The position numbers were made by a program, and so were the translations under genes. This document shows positions 9,242 to 19,909 of a stretch of 64,000 nucleotides of DNA, one piece after another. The notes beneath the pieces are model-generated. The model did not search any database. It was not told the DNA's origin and saw nothing but the letters and a program-made list of their open reading frames with translations. The stretch comes from Guadua angustifolia (taxonomy: Eukaryota; Streptophyta; Magnoliopsida; Poales; Poaceae). Numbering within the stretch: the stretch's first letter is position 1; each line of letters starts with the position of its first letter. The stretch covers positions 10,165,890-10,229,889 of the forward strand of contig CM070504.1 in assembly GCA_036346375.1 (NCBI GenBank). Reading direction: 5' to 3'.

Positions 9242-10227
9242 AAGTGGTATCAGTTATGGGCACTTTAAATGAACTAAAGAGTGATTTTCACTTGATCTTT
9301 TGAAAAGACAAAACTTGCGCAATTCAAATGCAAATAACTCCATGATTCATTCATTGAATATCTTGGGGAGTTTATTTATACCAAGTTTTGGACACTTATT
9401 GGCTTCCAAGTGATATCATATCTTTATTTTGCTCTGATACTAAATCTTTGTGATTTTATTGATTCTTCTTGAGCTTTGCTCTCTTTCGATACCCGTAAGT
9501 ATATATTGCTTTGACTATATTGCTCTGATACCCATCGATTTTATCGATAATTCCTTCAAGTGGTATCAATTCTTTGTGAGTTGATCCTAAGTGGTATCAA
9601 TTGAGCCTTTATTCATTCCATATGCTTACAAGTGGTATCATTGAGTTTCTCTTTTCTCCAAGTGGTATCATGGTTCTTATTGTTCATTTCTTCTAGTGAT
9701 ATCCTTGATTATTTGGATTCCTTTTTAAGTGGTATCATTGAATTCGATTATTTCCTACAAATGGTATTTCATTGCCTCTTTGTAGTATTTTTTCGATACC
9801 CACATTCTTGATTAAGATTTTTCCTCTCAAGCTAAAATTGTAAGTTCAACCACCTAAGATTTCTCTGTGTCAGAGTCTTTATGGGTTGTAATTCATAAAA
9901 GAGGAAAATATCTAGTTGAGCATTGTTCTAAAATCAAAAATTTCAAAATGCTCATTTCTTTTGGATCTTCAAGCAAGCTCTTGAGATTAATTTTTTACAA
10001 GTGGTATTTATTCTTTTGGATTCCTCGTTTAACCCTTAGGCAAATTTGTTGGATTCTTCAAGAGAATCATGTTGAAAATTTGCAAAGCCTAATAAAATGA
10101 GGAGTGAGTTATTTGAATGTGTTTCAAATAAACCGTGTGATACCCTTACTTCATTTTTCATGCTTATCTTTACAAGTGGTATCTTTGCTAGTGGTATCCA
10201 CAAACCCAAATATGGTATCTTTCAGAG
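9242..10227 (+). repeat. Cluster of primer-binding-site-like repeats
   Basis: The 11-mer AAGTGGTATCA, identical to the LTR/primer-site junction at 5774-5784, recurs exactly at 9242, 9558, 9589, 9630, 9660 and 9727. Near copies lie at 9409 (GTGATATCA), 9757 (ACAAATGGTAT), 9997 (ACAAGTGGTATTT), 10172 (ACAAGTGGTATC), 10188 (CTAGTGGTATCC) and 10211 (TATGGTATCTTTCAGAG). Inverted pieces GCTCTGATAC (9431-9440) and GCTCTGATACCC (9522-9533) are also present. Spacing is irregular and the sequence between copies is unrelated, so this is not a tandem satellite. No coding frame spans it. Confidence 0.8.
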
Positions 10228-10373
10228 TTTTCCCTATTTTTTAGACCATATTTCAAATAAAAACTGGTTTTACTTCTTGAATAACCCTTCAAGTTTTTAT
10301 TTGGCTTGAAATTTCAATTCTTTGCGAAAGTCATAAGTGTTTATTTCAATTCTTGTATGACCTTCATTAAAAA

Positions 10374-10673
10374 GAGATAATTTCATAGGGGAGAATTAGG
10401 AGCTTAAAAAGAGATAATTAAAAAGGGGGAGAAATAATTAAAATGTTTTCTAAGTTGGTTTTCCCATTTTTGGTGCTTAATGCCAAAAGGGAGAGAATTA
10501 GGAGCTTAATATCATTTGGCTTATTCTCATATGCATTCAAAAATTGTCAATGATTATATTGTTTAAAATGTGCATATGCATTCAAATAGCTTAAATTCTC
10601 TCGATATGTTAATTTTAATCCAAATGTGCTTATTAAGCTTGGATTTGTCATTAATCACCAAAAAGGGGGAGAT
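10374..10673 (+). promoter_or_regulatory. Polypurine tract and upstream duplicate tracts
   Basis: AAAAAGGGGGAGAT (10659-10673) directly abuts the 3' LTR and is the expected plus-strand primer. Similar tracts, AAAAAGGGGGAGAAAT near 10431, AAAAGGGAGAGAAT near 10484 and AGGGGAGAATTAGGAGC near 10387, lie upstream. Multiple polypurine tracts are known in Sireviruses. The sense of the duplication here is not proven. Confidence 0.7.
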
Positions 10674-13663
10674 TGTAAGTTCAACCTTCATTAGTTATGG
10701 TTTTGGTGCTAATGACAAATCTATTATTGAGATTATCCATTTAATGTGATTTTATTATTAATGACAAACCTTATATCGAGACTAACTTGTTTATTTAGAA
10801 TATCCTTGATTAGTCTCATCGCATTGAAAAATGGAAAACCCAAGGTATGTATGCGTATTTATCTTAGTATTAGTTGCATACTTTGGAGTCAAGTTAAAGT
10901 ATGAATGTCCCCATTATATTAAACCACAAAATGTGCATCATGTTTCCCAATCCATATATTACATGGATGCATATATTTAGGGGGAGTTCACACTCTAACT
11001 TGAAGAGTCAATTTAAATAATAATTTAAATTGAGTTCATTTGTCTTATTAATCATTAAAAAATATTTCATCATGTGTTGATGGTGTTCCGTGATTAATTA
11101 AGGACAAATAAATAGTTCTTAAGTATAATAAAGCATAAGTTGCATTATTGTACTTAAGACACAATTAAATCATTCAATTTGATTTAGGTTGTGCTCAATT
11201 GATCTAAAGGCATCCATTATGTGTTAATGGAGTGCAAGAGATAATTGAGACAACCATGCATCTTGGACTAACCAATTTATGAGTTGTGATTGAGTTAGGT
11301 CCAAAGATGAATGAGAAATTTGAGAACGGGATAAAGACGGCATCATGAGGTGATGGGTGTCAAGAGAAGATCCCGAAGAGAAAGAGAAGAATCGAGTGAT
11401 GATCCCGGGGGAGTATCAAAATGATGATCATAAAGACCCCAAAGGGGATTGCTTGCGTGCGGCGGCGAAGGTATAATTAGATAGGCTAAGGACTTTGTAG
11501 TCTTTGAGTCTAAGGTTTTTATCGCCGTGCTATTAAGAGGGGTTGCTTCCTAGCTTGAGCTTCATCATGTGTTGATGATCTCATTCCGCATTCACTCGAG
11601 CTCAAATCTTTTGGATTTGGTTTTTGCATGAGGGTTAACCATTTGGCATGTGTTGCGAATGGGTTAAACTTATGCTTGGTTGTTGTTGGCTTTTGCGTGA
11701 AGTTCACTTTTGCATGTGTTGCGAATGTTGAGGTTTCATGTTTTAGTTTCGTTCAAAACATCTTTCAAAATCTTGTGGTTGCTTGGAGCTAAGTTTTGCA
11801 TGTGTTGCAAAAGGAGAGAGCTCAAGCATGATTTGATGTTTGTGTGTTTGTATGGAGCTAGAGGCTTGCATGTGTTGCGAGTAAAGAGCTCATACGTGTG
11901 ATTTGGTTTTAGTTGATGTTTGGTTTTGGTGTTGCATAGAACTAGAGAATTGCATGTGTTGCAATTAGAGAGTTCATGCATCTTGATTTGATGTTGCTTG
12001 GAGCTAGACTTTTGCATGTGTTGCAAAGAGTAGTGCTCAAGCATGAAATGTATTTATTGTGTTGTTTGCAAGTTCGTTGTGCGAATAAACTGAGGTTTAT
12101 GAGTCTGGAATTCCGAGAGCATGTGAATAGGGCTTGCAACGGGTGTTGGCAAGTTGACTGGGTCTCGTGTTGACCTTCACATGGCAGGGGGATTAATCTC
12201 ATAAACTCGAGTTTGATTTGCTTAATACGTTTTGCAAATAGATTTGGAGTTGATTGCGAAATGTGTTTTTGCAAATTGGTTTGAATTCCTTGAGCATGAG
12301 CTAAATTGGTGCAAATGTGTTTTGCATGGGTGTATGATCATGTGTTGATCATCTTATGGCTCAAGGAATGGTTTTTTGGTTCTTCCGAAAAGAGTTTGCG
12401 CGAAAATCCGGTTTCGGAGTCTGTCAGGGGCGGTGTGACCGGCCCTTGGTCGGTCGGACCAGCTAGGCGGTCGGACCGGCCCTGGTCCGATCGGACCGGG
12501 TGGCGTCTTGATGCGACCGGGTTCGTCCGCTCGCTTTTTTCGAAGAAGTGGTCGTTTCGGTTTTATCGGTGGTGCGGCCGGTGGTGTCTTGATCGGACGG
12601 CCGGCGCGCGGTGCAACCGGGTTGGCTCCGATGTGATTTTTCCAGAGAAGCGTGTTTGGCTCGTTTGTGGGCGGTCGGACCGGCCCGTGGCGCAAGGCGA
12701 TCGGCCGTGCGGTGCGACCGCCGGGTTATGATGCGACCGCCGTAATGATGCAGAATCCGACCGTTGCCCTGTGAGGGCCGGTCGGACCGGGGTAGGTCCG
12801 GTTGGACCGGGTTTTGCTGAGTTTCGCCCATTTTGCCCCCAAACGGCTAGTTTTCTTGTGGGGGCTATAAATAGAGCCCTTGGGGGGCTTGGGCATGTGG
12901 TTGGCTGTGTGTGGGAGTTGTGTGCATGTGTTGCTCTTCTCCATTTGCCTCTTGAGCTTAAGAGTGAGACTAATTGTATGTGTTGCAATTAGGAAGTGGT
13001 TTGAGAGCCTCTTGTGCATGTGTTGCACTTGAGGGAGCCTCTTGTGCATGTGTTGCACTTGGTGATCACCGGGAGCGCATTCGTTGTGCTCGGTGAAGTT
13101 CAAGCGAGGAGCGGCTTATTACTCTTGGAGGTTGCCGACTCCTAGACGGCGTAGGTGTCGTGCGCGGGAGCTCTCAAGGTGTGAGAAGCCCCGGCAAGTT
13201 TGTGAAGGTTCGGGTTGAGCCTACGCGCAAGCGTGAAAAACCACGACTAGTGGAAAGAGGCGGGTGCTCGAGTGGGAGCCAGTCCAAGTGGTTGGGCTTG
13301 CCTCAACGTGGACTAGGGGAGACCGGCAAGTTTCCGAACACCACGGAAAAATATCGGTTGTCTCTTTTACTTTCAAGTATTTACATTTATTGTATATTGT
13401 TCAATTGCTTGATTGTAATTAGAATTGCTTAGCATTAATTAATTGTTCATATTAGCAATTCTAGTATAGAGACATAATTTAGTTAGTGCACATAGTGAGC
13501 CTAGTTGATTTAGGCTTTAATTGTCAAAACCTATTTATCGCTTCCGCATATATCTTTGATTAGGTTTTGACTTAGGGGTGTATTAGAGCGAATTGTTTAG
13601 TGAGCGATCGAATTTCGTAAAACGCCTATTCACCCCCCCTCTAGGCGCATCCTCGACCCTACA
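10674..13663 (+). repeat. 3' LTR of the Copia element
   Basis: This 2990-bp copy matches the 5' LTR from end to end, with scattered substitutions and several small indels. Differences are many enough that the insertion is not very recent. It carries the TATA box at 12865-12875 and about nine copies of the GCATGTGTTGC motif (11645 to 13054). Confidence 0.85.
12424..12812 (+). repeat. CCGG-rich palindromic words in the 3' LTR
   Basis: This GC-rich block repeats CGGTCGGACCGGC, GGTCGGACCAGC, GATCGGACCGG and GGTTGGACCGGG many times. It stands just upstream of the TATA box. The 5' LTR counterpart (4600-4920) is more eroded, with several G+C losses. Repeated palindromic CCGG-containing motifs in the LTR are a known Sirevirus hallmark. 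Confidence 0.6.
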
Positions 13664-15978
13664 ACCGAGCTCGTCGTAGCCTGCTCTCTCTCCCCCGCTA
13701 ATTCTTCCGAGCTCCCGAGCCCCAAATCGTCGTTTGCTTTGTCATCTTCCCAGTACGGTGAAATCCTCCCACCGCCTCCCTCACGACCTCGTCTCGCTGC
13801 CGTCCCGACCCCACTCGCCAGCCTCTTCCTCCTTTTCTCGCCGACACCGGGACCCGTTCTCCAGTCTCGTTGCCAAGTGGGCCTGCGCGCCAGCCATCAT
13901 CCCAGTCGCTGCCAAAATGGCCCCGCGTGTCAGCCTCTTCCCTCTCTCTCAAGACGGCCCACCTTGTCACCTCTCATCGAAGCGTGGGCATTGCAGGCGC
14001 TTTGGGCCTCGTTAGCCGCGCGCTACCAGGCCGTGGGTCGAAAAACAATGTGCGGCCCATTGAACTGTACATCCTTTCATTTTCTCTTCGGTTTTGATTT
14101 ATTTAAAAGCCGAAAAATACAAGTAAAATTCCTGAAAATTTCCCAAAATTTCCCAAAAATCCCAAACGCCAAAAATACATTTTCTTGTCCGTTTCGAGCC
14201 GCTGAGTCCAAAAATGATCTCCGTTTCACCATACCAAGTCCAGAAAATTCCCAAAATGCCCTTGACCCCTGTTCCGGCCATTTTCTCTCTGATTCGGTTT
14301 CCGTTTTTCTTTTCTTTGTTTGTATTTTGTTCGTTTATTTATTGGTTGCGTTTTCTCGCGCTAGATCCGACGTCGGAGTAACCATCGGCACGAGTCTCGG
14401 GGCAGGAGCAGTACTTGGAGCCGGAGCAGTTCTTGGAGCAGCGTCATGAGCAAGCGCCGTTCGAAGTCAGACACAACATCAACCCCTTCTCACTAGGCGA
14501 ACCCTCAAATCCGCAAGGCAAGCCACACTCCTTGAACATGTTGAACCCAGTTCCATTATATTGTATATATATATTCCTTGTATTGCATTATTTTTGTTAG
14601 TTTAGAAATCTAGAAAATGTGGTAGTTTCGAATGACATGATTAGATATAACCAAATGTTAAACCCGTTGTTATGCCCTAATCCCCTTTTAACCCTAGGAT
14701 ATAAAATATCGAATCTTCGTAGATGTAGCAACTTATACAATTATTACATTTAGACAAATGCTTAATCTCCGAGAGATGACTCGGTGGATTTTCAAAAATT
14801 GCTACGGTGTGGGGGACAGCTTGGGCGGACCACGGGCGATGGATGCTGGCCCAACCCCCAACCGATGACGAGGCCAAGGTTATGGCATGGTGGTGGTACA
14901 GTTGGTACCAATGGTTTGTGGGTATGCCATTTGGCTGAGTCTTTGGCATTTAAGGACCGATGTCTTGGGCAACGTAAATAACTTCAGATTCCGCTCAACC
15001 ACAGGTTGGGTCGATCACTCATTGGCTCGATCCACGAGTCTTAAGATATTGTCTTTTCCTGGAATGCTCTGAGGAGGACCCATTATTTGTGGAAGGAATG
15101 GGTAGCGTCGTGGTAGGGTGTGGACAGAATGGGCGACCATTTGAGCTTCTGTGATGAGGTTTCCTCAATTGATCAGGGCGCAAGGCCCGCTTTGGCCCGT
15201 GGGTTCCTGAAGGTTGAGGATTTACAACCCTACTGGGTAGGAGCAAAAGGGGGAAAAGTCCAATGGAAGGTTATGTCAATCTCGGTCGGGCCGCATGCAT
15301 AAAAGTTGCATGTTAATCTAGTGGCACTAATGACCGTAGATGTCTTGTGGGTAAAGCTGAGCACCTCTGCAGAGTGATATCAATGGTATTTGAATACGCC
15401 GTGCTTCCGGTTAATGAAGCTGAGTTAATTTAGGGTGATACCTGTAACTGCGCCCTTGTAGCATTTATAATTAAAACCTGTCGTGAAAGTGAATTTTGCG
15501 GATAACCCCCCCATGATAGATTGCTAATTATGGTTTGTGTTTCAAATATAAAATAAAAATTGATATTGACAACTTGCATCCACAGTACTCAAAACCTGTG
15601 CCTACCTTTGTTTATCCCTGCATGTAATATTCAGAATTTTTCGTGTGGTTTGTTGAGTACGGTTGTGTACTCACCCTTGCTCCCAATCCCCCTCCTTAGA
15701 TTTCATTTGAAGATGGCGAGTTACAGAAGACCGTAGATGACGATGTTATTTGGTTTGGAGGTCTTGATCTATCTCGCTCAAGCGTTTCTGTGGGTGTTTC
15801 ATGTATGTATTCTGCTAGCCGCACCTTTTGTAAAACCTTGGCGTTAGGCCCTTATTTCATCTATAAAATGTTCGCGATTGCTCTTTTATCAAGCAATGTA
15901 CACTTGCATTTCTGGCAGACTAAATTCAGGTAATGCAGAGATATTTATACGCACCCCTAAAAAGAGCGGTCCGTTACA
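13664..15978 (+). repeat. Right fragment of the split solo Gypsy LTR
   Basis: Blocks such as TTCGAGCCGCTGAGTCCAAA, CCAGAAAATTCCCAAAATGC, GGCGTTAGGCCCTTATTTCA and the terminal GCGGTCCGTTACA match the LTRs at 49252 and 55988 in the same order. About 400 bp that the relatives carry before this block, including their TATA box at 49907, are absent here. Confidence 0.8.
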
Positions 15979-16113
15979 GAAATTAAGTATGGAACGTACA
16001 TGTTAAAGTGTTCCCTAAAATATACCAAAATTAAACAGCATTTAGTACAAAGTTTTCGAGATTACGAAGGGTCGCGTTACTCGCGTCTGCTAGGGCAGTT
16101 TTTTGCAAGCAAA

Positions 16114-16121
16114 TTCCCGCC
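16114..16121 (+). promoter_or_regulatory. E2F-type site upstream of the cyclin gene
   Basis: TTCCCGCC matches the E2F consensus TTSSCGSS and lies 134 bp before the chosen start codon. E2F sites drive S-phase expression of many plant cell-cycle genes, so this fits an A3-type cyclin. The functional claim is inference from motif and context. Confidence 0.5.
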
Positions 16122-16254
16122 TCCACTCCCGTTTCAAAAATGAAGCTTACCGCCTCCCAAGCTCTGATCAAGCATTACAATACGGCAAGGCAACCCAGAA
16201 GTAGAACCAGCCTTTCCCAAACCCCAGAGCCCAACAGTAAAAACCCGCGAAGAA

Positions 16255-18572
16255 ATGAAACCACGCGGCCATCAGCAGCAGCTGGAGGCAATGGAGAACA
16301 AGGAGAACACCGGCCGCGCGGCGCCGCCTCTTGAGAGGCCGAGCAGGAAGCGCAAGGCCCTGGCCGAGCTCCCGACGGGCTCAAACGCAAACAGCGATTT
16401 GGCCACGCGGCCGCTGCCTCGGGCGACGAAGCCGAGGACGCGGTCGGTGGCTAGGGAGGAGGCGGAGGCGGAGGTGCGGAAGAGGAGGGAAGGCGACGTG
16501 GCGTGCATGGCCAACGTGGTACACCTGCTGGACTCGAAGCAGCCGGACCGCGGTGCTTCGCAGGCGGCGGTCGTGCCGTACCTCGGGGATATCGACCGGT
16601 ACCTCCGCTCCCTCGAGGTGAGGTTTCCCGATTCTTCTCCTCCTTCATGCTTGCGTGGAGAAATCCGAGTCCTTTTCAAGGTCAATTTGTCAGGGGGCAA
16701 ATTTAGTTGTATACTATTGGTGGGATTTGCCCGTACGTGTTGGGTTGTTAAGGTGAGATCACTGCTGATAGAATTGGCGGGATTTTGGGGCGTGATCACG
16801 TTTTACGCATGAATTCTGGGATTTGGGTGATCGGAATGAATTGAGGATTCTTGGTCGATTTGGTAGAGTGCATTGGTCATTTTTCGGTCATGGATGTGGG
16901 ATTTTTTCTAGTTGTAGTTACTGCTGGGCTGCTTGCTACAACAATGGTGGAACTACTGTACAATTCAACTGTAATACTTTTCCATCTTTATTAGCAAAAA
17001 ACGAGTCTTTGGAACTGAATTATCTCAGCCACCCTTTTTTGGGGCCTGGTTTCAGATTTCAAGTTGAATTCTTCAGGATGCATGCAATCTTGATTGTCTG
17101 AAGTTCCTAGCATTATTATGGACAAAATGCAAGATGTTTCGGTGTTTTGATCGCCGAAAACGGGGTCTTTTGGTCTGGCTTTTTTGTCTAAATGTTGTGG
17201 GATTCTTAGGTTGAGCCATTAAGGAGGCCGAGGGATGACTATATTGGGGCGGTACAGAAAGACATCAATGCTAAAATGAGAGGAATCCTTGTGGACTGGC
17301 TGGTGGATGTGGCTGAGGAGTTCAACCTTCTGGCCGACACACTTTACCTTGCGGTTTCATATGTCGACCGCTTCCTCACGCTGGATGTTATTAGCCGGGA
17401 CAAGCTGCAACTGCTTGGTGTCGCTGGATTGCTTGTTGCTGCGTATGGGACTTAACTGTTGCTTGTCTTTTTTGTGTATCTCTTGACACGAGTGTCTGAC
17501 TGGCATGATTGGAATGTTGCAGGAAGTATGAAGAAGTCAACCCTCCGAAAGTGAACGAATTCAGTGACATTACTGATGGCACTTACACCAAGCAGCAGGT
17601 AGCCTTTTCTTCTGCTAAACCTCCCATTTCTGAGTAATTTTTCCAGGATTGTGAATGGTAGAGAATCACTGTGGTTTGTATGCACTGCAGGTGGTGAAGA
17701 TGGAGGCTGACATACTGAAATTTCTTAACTTTGAGATAGGGAGCCCCACCATAAAAACTTTTCTACGGTGTTTGCTCCATCTAATTTTTTGTACTTAGAA
17801 TTAGCTTGCACATATAACTATCCTTGGTATGTGAAATGGTTACCATCTTAAAATCACATAACTATATAGTATTATGATTACTGCCCGTACTGTACTCAAT
17901 TTCTAAGCCTAATGATTGGTAATGCCCGTTGTAGGAGATTCATAACTGCCTGTCGTGGAGGCAATGTAAGCACACTTTTGGAGCATCCCATATTTGCTTC
18001 TCTAATTATCTTAGTGCTCTTTTTATAATATATGTTAACCCCTTCAAACTTCAGCGTGCAAGCGCAAAAAAGCTGGAGTTTATGTGTAGCTATCTTGCGG
18101 AATTGAGCTTGCTGGACTATGATTGCTTAAGGTTCCTGCCATCGGTTGCTGCTGCTGCCTGCTTGTTTGTAGCCAGGTTCACAATCAGCTCGAAGACTCG
18201 TCCTTGGGTAAGAAGACATCAATTTTTGCTGAATCTACATTACTCTGTATATATGTCCGACGTGTGTGTGTGTGTTATCTCCAGAACTTGACGCTGCAAG
18301 AGAACACAGGCTACAAGGTCTCCGATCTCAAGAGTTGCATCTTGACCATACACGATTTGCAATTGAGCAGAAAGTGTCCCGACCTGACAGCCATCAGAAA
18401 CAAGTACAACGACCGCAAGGTCAGATTCGCTTTCCCCACTTTTTTTGGCTGTTACGTGCATTTTTCCCCCTTCAAATTTGTTTGTTTGTTCATGGTACAG
18501 TTCGGGTTCGTGTCGACGGTGGCTTCACCACAAGAAATCCCTGCATCTTTCCTTCATGACCTCGATAAGTGA
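16255..18572 (+). CDS. A3-type cyclin
   Basis: Cell-cycle regulatory subunit of cyclin-dependent kinase, nuclear, probably acting in S phase. I read eight coding exons: 16255-16617, 17210-17442, 17523-17598, 17691-17767, 17935-17965, 18055-18207, 18285-18419 and 18501-18572 (379 aa, all GT-AG). Residues 16-18 form a KEN box and RKAL at 33-36 a destruction-box-like motif, the usual signals for APC/C turnover. The cyclin-box signature MRGILVDWLVDVAEEF is at 144-159. The C-terminal cyclin fold contains LEFMCSYLAELSLLDYDCLR, and the protein ends EIPASFLHDLDK as in plant CYCA3. The start could instead be the Met at residue 13 (16291). An E2F-like site lies upstream. The gene converges on the minus-strand gene ending at 19910. 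Family assignment is firm, the exact member is not. Confidence 0.93.
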
Positions 18573-18924
18573 AAGGCTGAAGTGTTCTTGCAGCGTCTTT
18601 GCAGTCGATGCAGAAAATACACTGTTAGTAGAACATGGCTTAATTTAGAGTATCAATCAAGAACTCAGGCCAAATTTTGTAAGTAGTTAAGTCTCGCCGA
18701 TCCGGTTGCATTGCATTGACGGTGCAGCTAGCTGCATTGGTATTTGTTATGATGCGCGACTGGATCGCCTTTTGTACACAGGTTAGCACTGCGATAGTAT
18801 TATAGTCAAACCATATGAAGCTTTCAAGGAAATTCCTAATGTTTTTAGCATCTCCGTGCCATTTTTTGTCGAACAGATTGTGCCAAACGAAATCCCTGAT
18901 GACAGATGAGCTTATTTCCAAAGT
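18573..18924. other. 3' flank of the cyclin gene
   Basis: This probably holds the cyclin 3' UTR and spacer. No further gene is visible. Confidence 0.4.
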
Positions 18925-19052
18925 TGAAAACTTGAAATCGATGCAGAAAATATTGCACGTCATCAGCAACGTAGTGTGTGTGGAAAACTGAAAACTTGAA
19001 ATAGATGCAGAAAATATTGCACGTCGTCAGCAACGTAGTGTACGTGGAAAAC
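18925..19052. repeat. Two-copy tandem repeat, 64-bp unit
   Basis: The segment starting TGAAAACTTGAAATCGATGC at 18925 is repeated at 18989 with few mismatches, through GCAGAAAATATTGCACGTC and CAGCAACGTAGTGT. A related fragment, GATGCAGAAAATACAC, lies at 18608 in the cyclin 3' region, so the unit may derive from that UTR. Confidence 0.7.
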
Positions 19053-19124
19053 TATGTGCCCATTAAAAGAAAATCAGTTAATCTACCATGGTAACCTGCA
19101 ATACCGTAATAAGAACAATTAAGA

Positions 19125-19690
19125 ATGTTTTTGTGGTGTGATACGCTGCGTGTATTTTTTTTCGTAGAAACAATTCTACTTTTATTGCGGTGTTTTTTCT
19201 TAAAATCGTCGAGAAAACGCGTAAAACGGTTGAAAGGATACAAACATAATCACATTTTTTTTTGCATCTGTCTGGGGCCCTCTCCTAAAGGATTTGCGAT
19301 TGCGCTAAATCAAAAGATCCTTTTCGTGAAAAATAGCTGGAATGATCCAAATGTAATTATGTTTTTTTTTTAATTTATTTAGGATCCTTCTACAAAAGAT
19401 CCGTGATTTTTCTGAATAGAAGATTCTTTTCATAAAAAATCATTAGAAAGATCTACACGTAATTCGACTTTTTTTTAGGGATCTACACGCGAAAAAAACG
19501 AGCCAGCTGGTCGGAGCTGGCTCCTACCCGGCTCGCTCGGCGCAACGTGGCCCTCTTCCTGGCGAGGAACTCTGCGAAGTTTAATATATGGTACGATACG
19601 CAAAGGAGATCCATCAAAGAGATAACTGAGATCTCCAAAATACAACACCGGCGCACAGTTGATACTAGATAGCAAAATGTTAATTCTTAA
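19125..19690. repeat. AT-rich dispersed repeat, inverted relative of the 43-44 kb repeat
   Basis: On the reverse strand, the part at 19130-19235 reads TTTGTATCCTTTC, then a TCGACGATTTTAAG block, then an ACGCAGCGTATC block. The same order appears at 43655-43770 and 44165-44270. The rest (GATCTACACG, AAAAGATCC words, an AGCCAGCTGG palindrome at 19501) has no coding sequence that I recognise. Confidence 0.45.
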
Positions 19691-19909
19691 TTAAAAAAAA
19701 TGGTGTCATCTTTTTGTACATTTCCTTCAACAGTAAACAACGCCAAAAGGCTGCATCATATCACATCTCAAGCTCGGTATAAACATAGACTAATGATATC
19801 AATCTAATGGAAGCTTACATGGCGGGAATAAATAAGAAAAGGGGAACTAGATAGTTGGTATGAGGAGCTTATTTGGGATTTAACAAAAATATGAATTATG
19901 AGACGATTA

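Larger units (their letters stand above)
2571..13663 (+). mobile_element. Sirevirus-like Copia LTR retrotransposon, gag-only, nested
   Basis: Two direct LTRs begin TGTAAGTTCAACC and end CGACCCTACA, enclosing a 4.9-kb internal region. A primer-binding site matching the initiator tRNA-Met (TGGTATCAGAGCC, 5777-5789) follows the left LTR, and a polypurine tract AAAAAGGGGGAGAT precedes the right LTR. The internal region encodes a Copia-type gag with two CCHC knuckles and no protease, integrase, RT or RNase H, so the element is non-autonomous. Long LTRs, an iMet primer site, a GGGGGAGATTG tract, several polypurine tracts and palindromic CCGG-rich LTR motifs are features known for the Sirevirus (SIRE/Maximus) lineage. 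The pentamer ACAAC abuts the left end (2566-2570) and occurs again at 13661-13665, overlapping the LTR terminus, so the target duplication is ambiguous. Confidence 0.85.
2247..15978 (+). mobile_element. Solo LTR of a Gypsy element, split by a nested Copia insertion
   Basis: The sequence from 2247 begins TGAAATAACCCAAAAATTTC, as do the LTRs of the Gypsy element at 49252 and 55988. The sequence from 13664 to 15978 continues that LTR and ends GGTCCGTTACA like them. The 5 bp GAAAT flank both outer ends (2242-2246 and 15979-15983), so this is a complete insertion unit with a perfect target duplication. No internal region remains apart from the nested element at 2571-13663, so it is a solo LTR made by LTR-LTR recombination. 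Its own length is about 2.64 kb against 3.04 kb for the intact relatives. The shortfall is in the first third, where the TATA region of the relatives has no counterpart. Confidence 0.85.

Noticed and set aside
5777..10227. tRNA gene suggested by TGGTATCAGAGC words
   Set aside because: These are complements of the initiator tRNA 3' end (primer sites); no cloverleaf is present.
13698..14449. Frames up to 236 codons in GC-rich DNA
   Set aside because: They lie within LTR sequence shared with the Gypsy element and show no protein motif.
16140..16254. The ATG at 16140 as the cyclin start
   Set aside because: It is in another frame from the cyclin coding sequence; kept only as a possible upstream frame.
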